Source of the DNA: a bacterium OM1 bin76
Lineage (GTDB): Bacteria > Actinomycetota > Acidimicrobiia > Spongiisociales > ZC4RG35
Reading direction: 5' to 3'
DNA: 64,000 bases
NCBI GenBank assembly: GCA_002238785.1
Contig: MPNA01000017.1
Location: forward strand, 1-64,000
In this document: piece after piece, positions 8,525 to 17,208 of the stretch
Position numbering within the stretch: position 1 is the stretch's first letter
Layout: every line of letters begins with the position of its first letter
Made by a program: the position numbers and the translations under genes
The notes under the pieces: model-generated
What the model was told of the DNA's origin: nothing
Database searches by the model: none
What the model saw: only the letters and a program-made list of their open reading frames with translations

Positions 8525-8955
8525 CTCGGCGTTCCCGGCTCGGAGATGGAAGCAAGCCCCAGAGCTTGCGCCGCCGCCGCAAGTTGCTGATCGCCGGTTA
8601 ACACGACCAGGTCATCAACGTCTAGGGATGCCACTGCGGCGAGTTGGATGGCGTCATAGGCTCTCAGTGCCAACTCCTCGGCCAACTGGCCGGCCCTTTC
8701 CACCAAGTCCGCGGTGATTTCCACTTGATGCATCTGACGGTGGAGTGTTTCCAGACCCTCCACAGCTTCCCTCAACTGAGCCGGCGAGATACGTTCCATC
8801 CGGCAAGCGCGCGCCAAGCCGGAACGAGCCTCAACGTAGGAACCGCGGGCACTCGCCACCCATGATGCCCCCTGCCAAATCCGTTCCGCGAGTTTGGACA
8901 AAGGCTCATCAATAAGAAGGGGGATCATCGCCGAGGCATCGAAGTAGGCGATCAC
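8521..8955 (-). CDS. vapC: PIN-domain toxin VapC (copy 2)
   Basis: This 144-residue PIN protein differs from copy 1 at only about nine residues, and the four acidic family positions (FDASAM, SYVEARS, AYDAIQ, LTGDQQ) are kept. It overlaps vapB2 at 8952-8955 and the hsdR fragment at 8521-8524. Because the coding frame is intact despite duplication, both toxins are probably under selection or the duplication is recent. Confidence 0.92.
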   Translation of the reverse strand: MIAYFDASAMIPLLIDEPLSKLAERIWQGASWVASARGSYVEARSGLARACRMERISPAQLREAVEGLETLHRQMHQVEITADLVERAGQLAEELALRAYDAIQLAAVASLDVDDLVVLTGDQQLAAAAQALGLASISEPGTPR

Positions 8956-9212
8956 CGCCGGTCTTCGATAATCAGAGGAGACGCGGGCGCTGTGGGTCTG
9001 ACCCGCCTGCCAGGCGAGGTCCGTTCTCTGTTAAGTGGAGACGTAACCACCCCCTCGGCTATGAGTCGCTCCAGCAGGCCCGGTCGGTCGAGGGGCGCGA
9101 TTCGGGCCACCGGCTTACCTTGGTCGGTCACAATCACCTCCTCACCCTCCCGTACCCTGCTGAGGTAGCGACTCAGATTGTCTCGCAGCACTCTGATCCC
9201 GACTTCCGGCAT
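8952..9212 (-). CDS. vapB: Phd/YefM-type antitoxin VapB (copy 2)
   Basis: An 86-residue near-copy of the antitoxin at 7063-7323. I place the start at the ATG at 9212, matching copy 1; a longer open frame reaches 9311, but the extra residues fall in the repeat leader and beyond. It is the gene immediately after hsdS in the operon direction. Antitoxin and toxin copies are interchangeable by sequence, so cross-neutralisation is likely. Confidence 0.9.
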   Translation of the reverse strand: MPEVGIRVLRDNLSRYLSRVREGEEVIVTDQGKPVARIAPLDRPGLLERLIAEGVVTSPLNRERTSPGRRVRPTAPASPLIIEDRR

Positions 9213-9537
9213 CTTATCGTTCCCTGACCATGTGGCTAGATTAGTCAGACCTATTATAGCCATAGTGCAGAAAGTGGGATGCAACACTGCCGCGGGCCTC
9301 CTTTGACTCACCCCGGGCCTGGCCAGAGCTGGTCAGATTCCCATGGCAGACAAGGCGATCGGAGCGTCACCTTCGAAATGACCATCCACCAAGCTGGTGC
9401 GAACCTCATCCGACCCGCAACCCGAACAGAGAAAACCAGACCTGGCCAACAGTTCCTTCGGCCGTTTCGGCATCGAGTCGATCTTTTTCAAACCCTTAAT
9501 ACCAACCGGATCTCAAACGCCGACTCATCTACCGAAG
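9213..9537. other. intergenic stretch between hsdS and vapB2
   Basis: Roughly 325 bp without a supportable gene on either strand. The first ~50 bp belong to the vapB leader shared with copy A. The AT-richer segment with ATTATAGCCATAG may hold the vapB promoter. The remainder shows no clear repeat or hairpin. Confidence 0.4.
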
Positions 9538-9565
9538 TCACTCCGCCCCTCCCGGAACGGCCAAC

Positions 9566-10699
9566 TCACCGGTTACGGCGGCCGTGATCAATGGCCTTAC
9601 GACGTTCAGTAAGAAGGTGGATGTGTGCTTGGAGTTTGGCGGTGATCGCCAAGATGCGATCAGCGGCTTGATCGATCCTATCCACCATTTCCTGCTGTAG
9701 GTGCCAAGCAGGTACAGCGATGAGGATCGACCGCAAGAAGTCGTTGTTGATGATTGGCAAGGTTGTATAAGGAGCTGTTGCTCGTAGCTCCTCAGCTCTT
9801 GCCCAAAGTTGCCATGAGAGGAATCTCGGAACCACCCGCGCATTGGGTGTGATGCAAGTCATCTGTTGGTTCCCGGTGGAGGCCTCGACATTGTGGCAAA
9901 CTCGCCCCGCTGTGGCCCCGATACCGACAACTAGGGTGGAGTCTGGAGGAAATATCGGTACCCACCCTTCGGACACGGCTCGCCTACTCAATCTGCGGGA
10001 GGGAGCAAACATCCTCAGACTGGCCCCAACGTCTCCGGGGGAGTACCAACTGATCTCACTACCTCGTAACTCCCTCAACGCGCTTGCTGGCGGAGTTGTC
10101 CCAGTCTTCACAGCGCGAGCAAAGCGACGAAGAGGAGCGACCTTACCATGTTGGGTCGTGAATACTTGAGCGACAACCCTCAACCGCTCTTCTAGGACTT
10201 CCATCATGCGGCGTTTCTTAGCGATGAGGGCGTCAATACGGCCGGTTTCAATGTCGAGGTAGGAAGCGATCGTCCGTTGCTCCACCTCCGAGGGAACCCA
10301 AGCTCGATACTCAGCCACCTTCTCCCAACTAGTTCTAGGCATCTTGGTCCCTTCCGACGTTGCGACCGCCCACTGGACGAACGGATAGGTCACGGTCAGA
10401 TAGCCGAGCCACTGAGAGTGGACACCAGCCAGAGGTCGCAAACACATCAGCTCGGTCGAAGCCAGGGCAGGTCTATCCACTACCCATGACTTCGCCAGAT
10501 AAGGTCGGAGCTTCCCAAACAGGACATCGCCAGGTTCAACTGAAGCCATACCGGTTCGACACTGAGTCCTTTTCGGCAGGTCCTTGCCCTCAATGAGTGA
10601 GCCCTCCCAAGTCGCGATGTGTTCGAGCGCTACATATGGACGCTCACCCGTGGAGGTGCATTCCGACCGGAACTCCGCAAGATGCTTCAACCGGACCAT
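9566..10699 (-). CDS. hsdS: type I specificity subunit, frameshifted in the last 17 codons
   Basis: HsdS chooses the DNA sequence that HsdM methylates and HsdR restricts. Two target recognition domains are visible, each followed by a conserved coiled-coil spacer (EVEQRTIASYLDIETGRIDAL, then QQEMVDRIDQAADRILAIT). The frame ends LLTERRKAIDHGRRNR. The adjacent frame from about 9597 to 9538 reads LITAAVTGELAVPGG, the almost invariant HsdS tail. One extra base near 9598 therefore replaces the natural ending. The final spacer helix may still work, so loss of function is not certain. ATG at 10699 overlaps the hsdM TAA by one base (TAATG). Confidence 0.9.
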   Translation of the reverse strand: MVRLKHLAEFRSECTSTGERPYVALEHIATWEGSLIEGKDLPKRTQCRTGMASVEPGDVLFGKLRPYLAKSWVVDRPALASTELMCLRPLAGVHSQWLGYLTVTYPFVQWAVATSEGTKMPRTSWEKVAEYRAWVPSEVEQRTIASYLDIETGRIDALIAKKRRMMEVLEERLRVVAQVFTTQHGKVAPLRRFARAVKTGTTPPASALRELRGSEISWYSPGDVGASLRMFAPSRRLSRRAVSEGWVPIFPPDSTLVVGIGATAGRVCHNVEASTGNQQMTCITPNARVVPRFLSWQLWARAEELRATAPYTTLPIINNDFLRSILIAVPAWHLQQEMVDRIDQAADRILAITAKLQAHIHLLTERRKAIDHGRRNR

Positions 10700-12717
10700 T
10701 ACTTGGTGATGTCTGAGAGGAGTGCCCGTATCTCCGCATCGAGACTCTTGATCTCAGCATCGATTTCTTGAAGCGGGCGGAACGGAGTGTAGGTGTGGAA
10801 GTGTCTGGTGAGCGGTACCTCATAGCCGATCTTGACCTTGGTGGGTTCGTGCCAGGCGTCGGGGACGTAAGGATGGACTTCGGTGCGGAGATAGTCGTCA
10901 ATAGCAGACTGGTACTTGTTCACGTCAACCCGAGCGGTGGTATCGGGTTCGAAAGTTACCCGCTTGGCTGGCAACGGGACGTTCTCGTAGTCTCGCAGTA
11001 TAGGGTCAGGTTTTGGGTTGCCCTTGTGGTCGGTGATTACCACAGCATCGGGGTCGCGGATAGCGAGATCGGCGGTGACGGCTCTGACCAGGGGGGTCGG
11101 GTTTCTGCCCATCACCGACACGAGCGCTTCCTGGACCACGGCATTGACAGCCTTCTCCGTGTTGAACTGGCTGCCGTGGCTCGCCCGGAGTTTTTCAACC
11201 AGCAGATTACGATCCTGAACCGGCAGCTTGGCGACCTTCTTGTCGGTAGCGACTGCGGCGAGGGTGTCGTCGGTGATCTCCCATCGGAGTTGGAGGGGGC
11301 GTTCGACGGTAATTCGGAGGAAGCCGAAGCTCTCGTTGGGGAAGATCTTGACCCGCCGCCCTTCCTTGTATGCGCCGTAGAGGCGGGTGAGTTCGGCGAT
11401 CTGGTCTTCGCTGATCTGCTTGCGTTTGTTGCCGAGGCTCTTGCGCATCTTGGTCCATGACTCGCGGGCGTCGATGAGTTGGACCTTGCCGCGGCGCTTG
11501 GGTGATTTGCGGTTGGTAACCACCCAGAAGTAGGTGGAGATGCCGGTGTTGTAGAACAGTTGGTCGGGCAGGGCTACCACGGCTTCCAGCCAGTCGTTTT
11601 CGATGATCCACCGCCGCACCTCTGATTCTCCCGATCCGGCCGCACCGGTGAACAGGGGCGACCCGTTGAAGACGATCGCCAGGCGGGCGCCGCCCTCGTC
11701 GGGGCGTTTCATCTTGGAGATCATGTGCTGGAGGAACAGAAAGCTCCCGTCGTTGATCCGCGGCAGACCGGCCCCGAACCGTCCCGCGAAGCCTTTGGTC
11801 TTGTGCTCCGCCCTAATGGTGTCGGCCACCATCTTCCACTGCACCCCGAACGGCGGATTGGCCAGCAGGTAGTCGAACCGCTCCCCCTGGTGCTGGTCGT
11901 TGTCGAAGCTGTTGCCGAACCTGATCCGCGAGGCGTCGTGGCCCTTGATGAGCATGTCCGCCCGGCAGGTGGCGTAGGTCTCGGCGTTCACCTCCTGGCC
12001 GTAGACGTGCAGATGACCCTCGGGATTGAGCTTGCGCAGGTACTCCTCGGCCACCGACAGCATCCCACCGGTACCGCAGGCCGGGTCGAGCATCGTCCTT
12101 ACTATCCCCGGCCTGGTCAGCAGATCATCGTCCTCCACAAACAGGAGGTTGACCATCAGGCGGATCACCTCCCGCGGCGTGAAATGTTCCCCCGCCGTCT
12201 CGTTGGACAGTTCCGAGAACCGTCGGATCAGTTCCTCGTAGATGTAGCCCATCTCCAGGTTCGACACCGCATCAGTTCCCAAATCAAGATCGGCGAACTT
12301 CGAAACCACCAGATAGAGAAGGTTGTGCTCGGCCAGCCGGTCGATCTGAACGTCGAAGTTGAACTTGTCGATGATGTCACGGGCCGATTCCGAGAACCCT
12401 GCGACGTAGTTGCGCAAGTTCCCGGCCACGTAGTCCGGGTCACCGAGCAAAGTCTTGAAAGTGTGCTGGGAGGTGTTGTAGAACGACTCCCCCGCCACAT
12501 GCTCCAACACCGGACCCCGGTTCTCCAAAGACTCAGGAAGGGTGGCGGCGACAGACAGAACCTTGTCCTTGGTCGGCTCCAGAACACAGTCCAACCGACG
12601 CAACACCGTCAGAGGCAGAATCACCCGGCCATATTCGGACTGCTTGTACACCCCCCGCAGCAAGTCCGCCACAGACCAGATGAAGGCGCCGTAGTTGTTG
12701 GTCGTTTCGTCGCTCAT
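10699..12717 (-). CDS. hsdM: type I DNA methyltransferase subunit
   Basis: A 672-residue N6-adenine methyltransferase. An N-terminal HsdM helical domain (YGAFIWSVADLLRGVYKQSEYG) precedes the SAM-binding motif I DPACGTGGML (211-220) and the catalytic NPPF (287-290). The C-terminal ~150 residues (KRVTFEPDT, YEVPLTRHFHTYTPFRPL) are the usual HsdS-contacting extension. It overlaps the upstream AAA gene by ATGA (12714-12717) and hsdS downstream by one base, so expression is tightly coupled. It modifies host DNA for protection and forms the MTase core of the restriction complex. Confidence 0.95.
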   Translation of the reverse strand: MSDETTNNYGAFIWSVADLLRGVYKQSEYGRVILPLTVLRRLDCVLEPTKDKVLSVAATLPESLENRGPVLEHVAGESFYNTSQHTFKTLLGDPDYVAGNLRNYVAGFSESARDIIDKFNFDVQIDRLAEHNLLYLVVSKFADLDLGTDAVSNLEMGYIYEELIRRFSELSNETAGEHFTPREVIRLMVNLLFVEDDDLLTRPGIVRTMLDPACGTGGMLSVAEEYLRKLNPEGHLHVYGQEVNAETYATCRADMLIKGHDASRIRFGNSFDNDQHQGERFDYLLANPPFGVQWKMVADTIRAEHKTKGFAGRFGAGLPRINDGSFLFLQHMISKMKRPDEGGARLAIVFNGSPLFTGAAGSGESEVRRWIIENDWLEAVVALPDQLFYNTGISTYFWVVTNRKSPKRRGKVQLIDARESWTKMRKSLGNKRKQISEDQIAELTRLYGAYKEGRRVKIFPNESFGFLRITVERPLQLRWEITDDTLAAVATDKKVAKLPVQDRNLLVEKLRASHGSQFNTEKAVNAVVQEALVSVMGRNPTPLVRAVTADLAIRDPDAVVITDHKGNPKPDPILRDYENVPLPAKRVTFEPDTTARVDVNKYQSAIDDYLRTEVHPYVPDAWHEPTKVKIGYEVPLTRHFHTYTPFRPLQEIDAEIKSLDAEIRALLSDITK

Positions 12718-13946
12718 TTTGTTAGAACTGTAGGACCGTCATAGTTCCGACGAATGAACTGCGCCATCAAAGGCACCGCTAAGGCGTATTTCCCGAAGCG
12801 GTTCTTGTAAATCAGTCCGCGATTCGCAAGCGTTGACAGCATCTGACTGGCGTGACTTGCCGAGAAACCCTTTTCCAACAGGACCCTTGCCATTCCGAGG
12901 AGTTCGGAGATAGTGAACTCGCCATCGGCATTATCGAGGCTAGCGATCACCCACAGTAGCTGCTGCTGTCGATCGGTAGCCCTTGCCCAGCGACCCGAGA
13001 AGAAGTCGATATCGAGCTTCCGCTGAATCGGCCCCACGGCGATCGGTGTCTGATCATCGTTTGATATCTGCTGAATGAAGACATCAAACACCTCTCGGCA
13101 AAAGAACTGGATGAAGTACGGGTAGCCGCCAGCCTGTTCTATGACTATCTCGATTGAGCGTTCGGTAAATCGAACCGGACATTCGGCCACATCCAACGGC
13201 TTAGTGATGGCCTCCCTGCTGTGATCATCGTTCAGACGATCCAATGTCACCACACGGAACATTCGCTCCGCAAATGTTCGGGCATCCACCAACTTCGGCA
13301 TCAAAGTCGGCAAACCCGCCAGGATGAGCATGAACTGGACGCCTTTCTTCTGCAGTGATTGGAAGACATCAAGCAACATGGACAGCGGGAATCTCTCCTT
13401 CGATGGGTGATCCGACAGGTTCTGCGCCTCGTCATAAGCGAAGACAACGCGGCCATGTCCTTGTTCCGCAAGAGTCGCCGCAACGTATTCAAGAACCGCC
13501 TTGAGCTTGTCCGACTCCAGCCCGGGCGTACTCCGGTAGAGGTCACAAAGCTTCTCATAGCTGAGGGGAACTTGATCCTGTGACCTGTCGGAACCAACGC
13601 CAAAGCCGATCTTGGCCGAAGCGGGTATCGTGTAGGTTGACGTCACCATCGACAGGTCGGCCATGAGGCGATTGGCGAGATTCGCTTCTGTCAGGCTTGC
13701 CGTCTGGGAGAGATCGGTCCCCACCCAGAGCCAACCCAGGTCGATCGCTCTAGGCTTGAAGGCATCAAGCAGGACGGTCTTGCCGACGCCACGCAACCCG
13801 GTCAGGACCATGTTCTCAAGAATCACGTCTTGCCCCAGAAGCCTCACGAACTCTGCGAACGCATCCTCTCTTCCCGCGAGGTGGGGTGGCATATGCCCAG
13901 CCCCCGGTCGATAGGGATTCTTGAACTCCGTATGTCTGATGATCAT
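12714..13946 (-). CDS. AAA+ ATPase leading the restriction operon
   Basis: A 410-residue ATPase of the Orc1/Cdc6-like (AAA_16/MNS) type. Walker A GLRGVGKTVL lies near residue 49, Walker B VVFAYDEAQNLSD near 160, and sensor-like LILAGLP near 205. After ~300 the protein looks like a winged-helix domain (TISELLGMARVLLEKGFSAS, ANRGLIYKNRFGKYALAVP). Such proteins bind DNA or regulate partner complexes. Type I systems do not need one, so this is an accessory or regulatory component. It starts at the ATG at 13946 with AAAGGA about 8 bases before, and its stop overlaps hsdM. Confidence 0.85.
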   Translation of the reverse strand: MIIRHTEFKNPYRPGAGHMPPHLAGREDAFAEFVRLLGQDVILENMVLTGLRGVGKTVLLDAFKPRAIDLGWLWVGTDLSQTASLTEANLANRLMADLSMVTSTYTIPASAKIGFGVGSDRSQDQVPLSYEKLCDLYRSTPGLESDKLKAVLEYVAATLAEQGHGRVVFAYDEAQNLSDHPSKERFPLSMLLDVFQSLQKKGVQFMLILAGLPTLMPKLVDARTFAERMFRVVTLDRLNDDHSREAITKPLDVAECPVRFTERSIEIVIEQAGGYPYFIQFFCREVFDVFIQQISNDDQTPIAVGPIQRKLDIDFFSGRWARATDRQQQLLWVIASLDNADGEFTISELLGMARVLLEKGFSASHASQMLSTLANRGLIYKNRFGKYALAVPLMAQFIRRNYDGPTVLTK

Positions 13947-14101
13947 CGTCCTTTAGTCGTTATGACTTCCTAGTCTAAATATAGCTTGGTATCTAAAATA
14001 AGCCACGGTCATTGTCAAGACTAATACTGGACAGGCTGGCTACATCCGCCGAGAGGCGTCAGGACCTCCCTCGTCACAGATAGACGAGAGCAGGCCGGTC
14101 C
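13947..14101 (-). promoter_or_regulatory. probable promoter region of the restriction operon
   Basis: An AT-rich stretch precedes the AAA gene. It contains a palindrome AGTC-GTTAT-GACT at 13955-13967, a further AGTC half site just beyond it, and a minus-strand TATATT -10 candidate at 13978-13983 without a convincing -35. The palindrome lies between the putative -10 and the start codon, where a repressor could act. Coordinates of the promoter are tentative. Confidence 0.4.
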
Positions 14102-14529
14102 CCCATCAATCTCACTTCTCACAACGTGCGGCATTTCCTACAGTCAAAGCTACGAGGTCGTCCACTTCCGCCCTGGCACCAGCGTCCCGCAGCACCTGGC
14201 AATCGGAGACTCGGTCGAAGTCTCCGATTGATTCCGAGGGAAGTACGCCGAGGATTTCGCCACCTGTTTGACGAATGGGAGAGAGAAACCTGCTTCTATT
14301 CCTTCCCCATCAGATATGTAGACACCGGGCATACGGGCAGATCCGGAGTCTCGGCGAACCGGCTATCCCGTACATTCTGGAAGAGACCCAGAGGAGTCAC
14401 CGAAGCATTGTGGCAGCCCTACGCGCCATTTCGGGAGAGTCCCCCGTCCGGGCTTCAAATCTGACAACGGACAAAATCGCAACGGCAGCATCCCGAACGC
14501 CCGGGTCTCGACCGGGGAGGGAGTGGTGA
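14102..14529 (+). pseudogene. two decayed short genes, second a small HEAT-like protein
   Basis: One frame ends with HFRPGTSVPQHLAIGDSVEVSD at TGA 14229-14231, a plausible protein C-terminus with no intact start. Right after it comes FRHLFDEWERETCFYSF, then a frame change near 14335 to HRAYGQIRSLGEPAIPYIL and VAALRAISGESPV, ending at 14529. The second pattern matches a family of ~100-residue proteins (HPAYQxIIGMG...W..AL.AITG.NPV) often seen near toxin-antitoxin loci. At least one indel breaks it. No function is expected. Confidence 0.55.
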
Positions 14530-14627
14530 TTCCTACCAGCCCAACAGCAGACCGGCCAGGGCCCCTAATCCCCGTTTTTGCTATATTCTCCAGTACGAGA
14601 GCGAATAGAGGGGCCCAATTGTCTGCC

Positions 14628-15860
14628 ATGTCGAACCTGGGGCGGCTCTTGGTGGCGGTTAGCATGCTCTTCGCCGCCGCTGCTTGCGATGACGGCTCTG
14701 TGGAGGGGCCGGGGGCTTCCGTGCCGATGAAGATCGGGCTGATGTTGAACTTCAGCGGCGCCCCGGAGACGGCGGCTGATAGGAAGCGCGCCTTTGATCT
14801 GGCGATACGGCACGTCAACAAGGCCGGCGGCGTGCTTGGCAGGCCCGTGGAGGGCGTAGAGGCCGACTCCACGCTAGACCCTCAGGTGGGGGTCGAGGCG
14901 GCGCGGCGCCTGGTGGAGTCGGAGGGTGTCCATGCCATCGTGGGGCCCACCGCCAGCGTCATCGCGTTGCCTGTTGCGGAGATGGTCACCGGGCCGGCCG
15001 GCGTGCCGACCATCAGCCCCTCGGCCACTTCACCCCAGTTAACCGTGGCGGCCGACAACGGCTACTTCTTCCGCACGACCCTTTCCGACACCGCCCAAGG
15101 CCCGGTCCTCGCCCGCTTGACCGGCGAGCGAGGCTTCGACAACGTGGGCCTCGTCTACATCGATGACCCGTACGGTCAAGGGTTGTTTCGCAGCTTTGAG
15201 GAGTCGTGGGACGGGCAGTTGCGCTCCGTTCCCGTCGACCGCGATCAGACGAACCATCTCGCTGACCTCCAGGAGAGCGCCAGCGCCGGCGCCCAGGCGC
15301 TGGTGGTGATTACCTTCGAGCAGCAGGCGCTGGACATCGTCCGGGAGGGGCTGGAAGAGGGCATCTACACCCAGTTCGTGTTTGGCGATGCCGCCAAGAG
15401 GTTGAGCCTGGTCACGGAGATAGGAGGCGAGCGGCTGGGCGACATGCACGGCACCGCAGGAGCGCCCGCTCCGGACAACGACGCCACCGCCGCGTGGGAA
15501 GCGGCCTTCGCGGCCGCCTATGGTGGGCCGCCCCAGATCCCCTACGTCAAGGAGACCTACGACGCTACCGTTGCCCTGGCCCTGGCAGCCCAGGCGGCCG
15601 GAAGCCTCGACGGCGCCGCCATCCGGGACCAGCTGCGGGCCATTGGCAGTCCGCCCGGGGAGACGGTCTTGGGGACTCCCGACGGAGTCGCCGAGGGCCT
15701 TCGTCTGCTCGCCGCGGGTCGCCAGATCGACTACGAAGGGGCCGCCAACTCCTTGGACTGGGACAGCAACGGCGATCTGCTTCAGGGCTACATCGGCATC
15801 TGGCGGTATACGCGGAATGAGCGGATCGAGGAACTGGATACAATACGCGTCCAATACTGA
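14628..15860 (+). CDS. ABC transporter substrate-binding lipoprotein, branched-chain amino acid type
   Basis: A 410-residue type-I periplasmic binding protein (LivJ/amide-binding family). I start at the ATG at 14628 because it begins SNLGRLLVAVSMLFAAAAC, a lipoprotein signal with lipobox AAAC; the frame extends upstream but without such a feature. Family blocks include KIGLMLNFSG, NKAGGVLGRPVE, AIVGPTAS, PTISPSATSP and TYDATVALALA. Normal partners (two permeases and two ATPases) are absent nearby, so it is either an orphan receptor for a distant transporter or a sensor. Ligand is not predictable. Confidence 0.9.
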   Translation: MSNLGRLLVAVSMLFAAAACDDGSVEGPGASVPMKIGLMLNFSGAPETAADRKRAFDLAIRHVNKAGGVLGRPVEGVEADSTLDPQVGVEAARRLVESEGVHAIVGPTASVIALPVAEMVTGPAGVPTISPSATSPQLTVAADNGYFFRTTLSDTAQGPVLARLTGERGFDNVGLVYIDDPYGQGLFRSFEESWDGQLRSVPVDRDQTNHLADLQESASAGAQALVVITFEQQALDIVREGLEEGIYTQFVFGDAAKRLSLVTEIGGERLGDMHGTAGAPAPDNDATAAWEAAFAAAYGGPPQIPYVKETYDATVALALAAQAAGSLDGAAIRDQLRAIGSPPGETVLGTPDGVAEGLRLLAAGRQIDYEGAANSLDWDSNGDLLQGYIGIWRYTRNERIEELDTIRVQY

Positions 15861-16537
15861 GGGCACCCATGAACAAGGTTCCTTCCTCACCCATGTCGAG
15901 GGGCGACACCGCCTGATTGCTCCAGCGGAGGCATCTCTATGAGCCGAGCCACCTCCCCTCGCGTGCCCGGACCCCCGATGTGGGTGCGGATGATGGCCGC
16001 ACCGGGCAGAGCAGTCATAGGCCACATGGAGACCATCCGGTAGCGGTTGATGTGCAGGTGCGCAGGGTTACCGAGAACCTGGGAGTCACCGATACCCGAG
16101 GGCCCACCCCTAGGTGTGGCCGTGAAACGCCGGATTCAGTCGGCGTGGCAGGAAGCAGTCACCGCCGCCAATTTCGGTGGACCGCCTAAGATCGCCGGTA
16201 CCTGCGCGGCTCTCGATCCTGCTCTGTGGCTTTTCGGGGCTCGCGGTTGCAGTTTCTGCGAAAAGCAGAACCAACCGATACCGATCAGCAAGGCTTGTGA
16301 CAGTTGCCAGCTATTCGACATTCCGCATGCAACGGGTTCTGGATCTCGTTAGCAGCGCCTCGGATGCAGCGTCCCAGAAGTCAGTATTGGATCGTGGGTC
16401 CGGAAGAACAGCGGAACCCATCCTTGCGCCTTACTCACCTCCATCCGTCCGCATCGCCGATTCCCACGAAGCGCCTTGGTCGGTAGCCTGGCTCTCATCC
16501 CTAGGAGTGTGCCCTGCTATATCAGGAATCGAATGTG
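15861..16537. other. region with only doubtful small ORFs
   Basis: No gene can be firmly supported. One small candidate is 15939-16043 (+), 34 codons starting MSRATSPRVPGPPMWVRMM behind a good GGAGG-like site. It could be the start of a destroyed gene. A longer frame at 16047-16352 has two CxxC pairs (CSFC, CDSC) but no family resemblance and no clear start signal. The stretch may be a decayed locus. Confidence 0.3.
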
Positions 16538-17038
16538 ATGCCCTTATTGGAAGAGATTGCCTCTTGGGACAACAAGTCCGCCACCGCGTTGCAGTCGACA
16601 TATGAGCGCCATGGCGATGAAGAAGACTTCCTGGCGACGATCCTGGACCACATTGCAGATGTCGAATTGCAACGGGCGGCAACCTGGCTGCTGAAGAGAC
16701 ATCTTGAATTGGGCAATTCCCTCTCTCCCGGCGGTTCCCGTGGGATCCTCCGGGCACTCTCTGATCAGGAGCATTGGGTAAGCAAACTACATGTCCTCCA
16801 ATGCCTTCCTTATCTCGATATCCCTGAGGACGAGAGCATTGGCCTTGAGCAGTTTCTGGACTCCTGTCTCGAGAGCGACAACAAGTTCCTCAGGGCGTGG
16901 GCCTACAACGGATTCAACGAACTAGCGCTTCGTTTCCCGCGATACCGGGAAGAGGTGGACCGCATGCTGACCAGGGCCGGCGACTCGGAAGCTGCGTCGG
17001 TTCGGGCACGAATTCGCAACATACTGAAGAGTCGCTGA
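16538..17038 (+). CDS. HEAT-repeat-like protein of unknown function
   Basis: This 166-residue, all-helical soluble protein has periodic LL/AL-containing helices (QRAATWLLKRHLELG, SKLHVLQCLPYLDIPEDE, LRAWAYNGFNELALRFP), suggesting four or so HEAT or ARM-like repeats. I prefer ATG 16538 (AGGA ten bases upstream) over the GTG three bases earlier. No catalytic motif is visible. It stands alone between the doubtful region and the phosphotriesterase gene. By family such folds are protein-binding scaffolds. Confidence 0.75.
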   Translation: MPLLEEIASWDNKSATALQSTYERHGDEEDFLATILDHIADVELQRAATWLLKRHLELGNSLSPGGSRGILRALSDQEHWVSKLHVLQCLPYLDIPEDESIGLEQFLDSCLESDNKFLRAWAYNGFNELALRFPRYREEVDRMLTRAGDSEAASVRARIRNILKSR

Positions 17039-17208
17039 CCACCTGGCAATTCAGGTCATCAAGGAAGGTTCCGCCCTTCAGCGTTTGGCCCACAGCCAAA
17101 GGAACCCTTGTGGATAATCTCCTCGATGGGATGTAGGTTCCTCAAGTAGTCGTGCGGCGGTGAGGAATACCATTGGACACCTCCTGCACCACCCTGAAAG
17201 GATCTTCA

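Larger units (their letters stand above)
8448..9265. repeat. direct repeat copy B (vapBC plus hsdR start)
   Basis: Second copy of the ~820-bp unit at 6559-7379, same orientation, about 1.89 kb apart. The sequence diverges abruptly from copy A at both ends, which defines the duplication borders. Substitutions between copies are mostly silent or conservative in vapB and vapC. Confidence 0.95.

Noticed and set aside
14229-14231. in-frame TGA between two protein-like pieces as another selenocysteine codon
   Set aside because: The two pieces belong to different frames or proteins, there is no redox motif, and no hairpin follows at the right distance.
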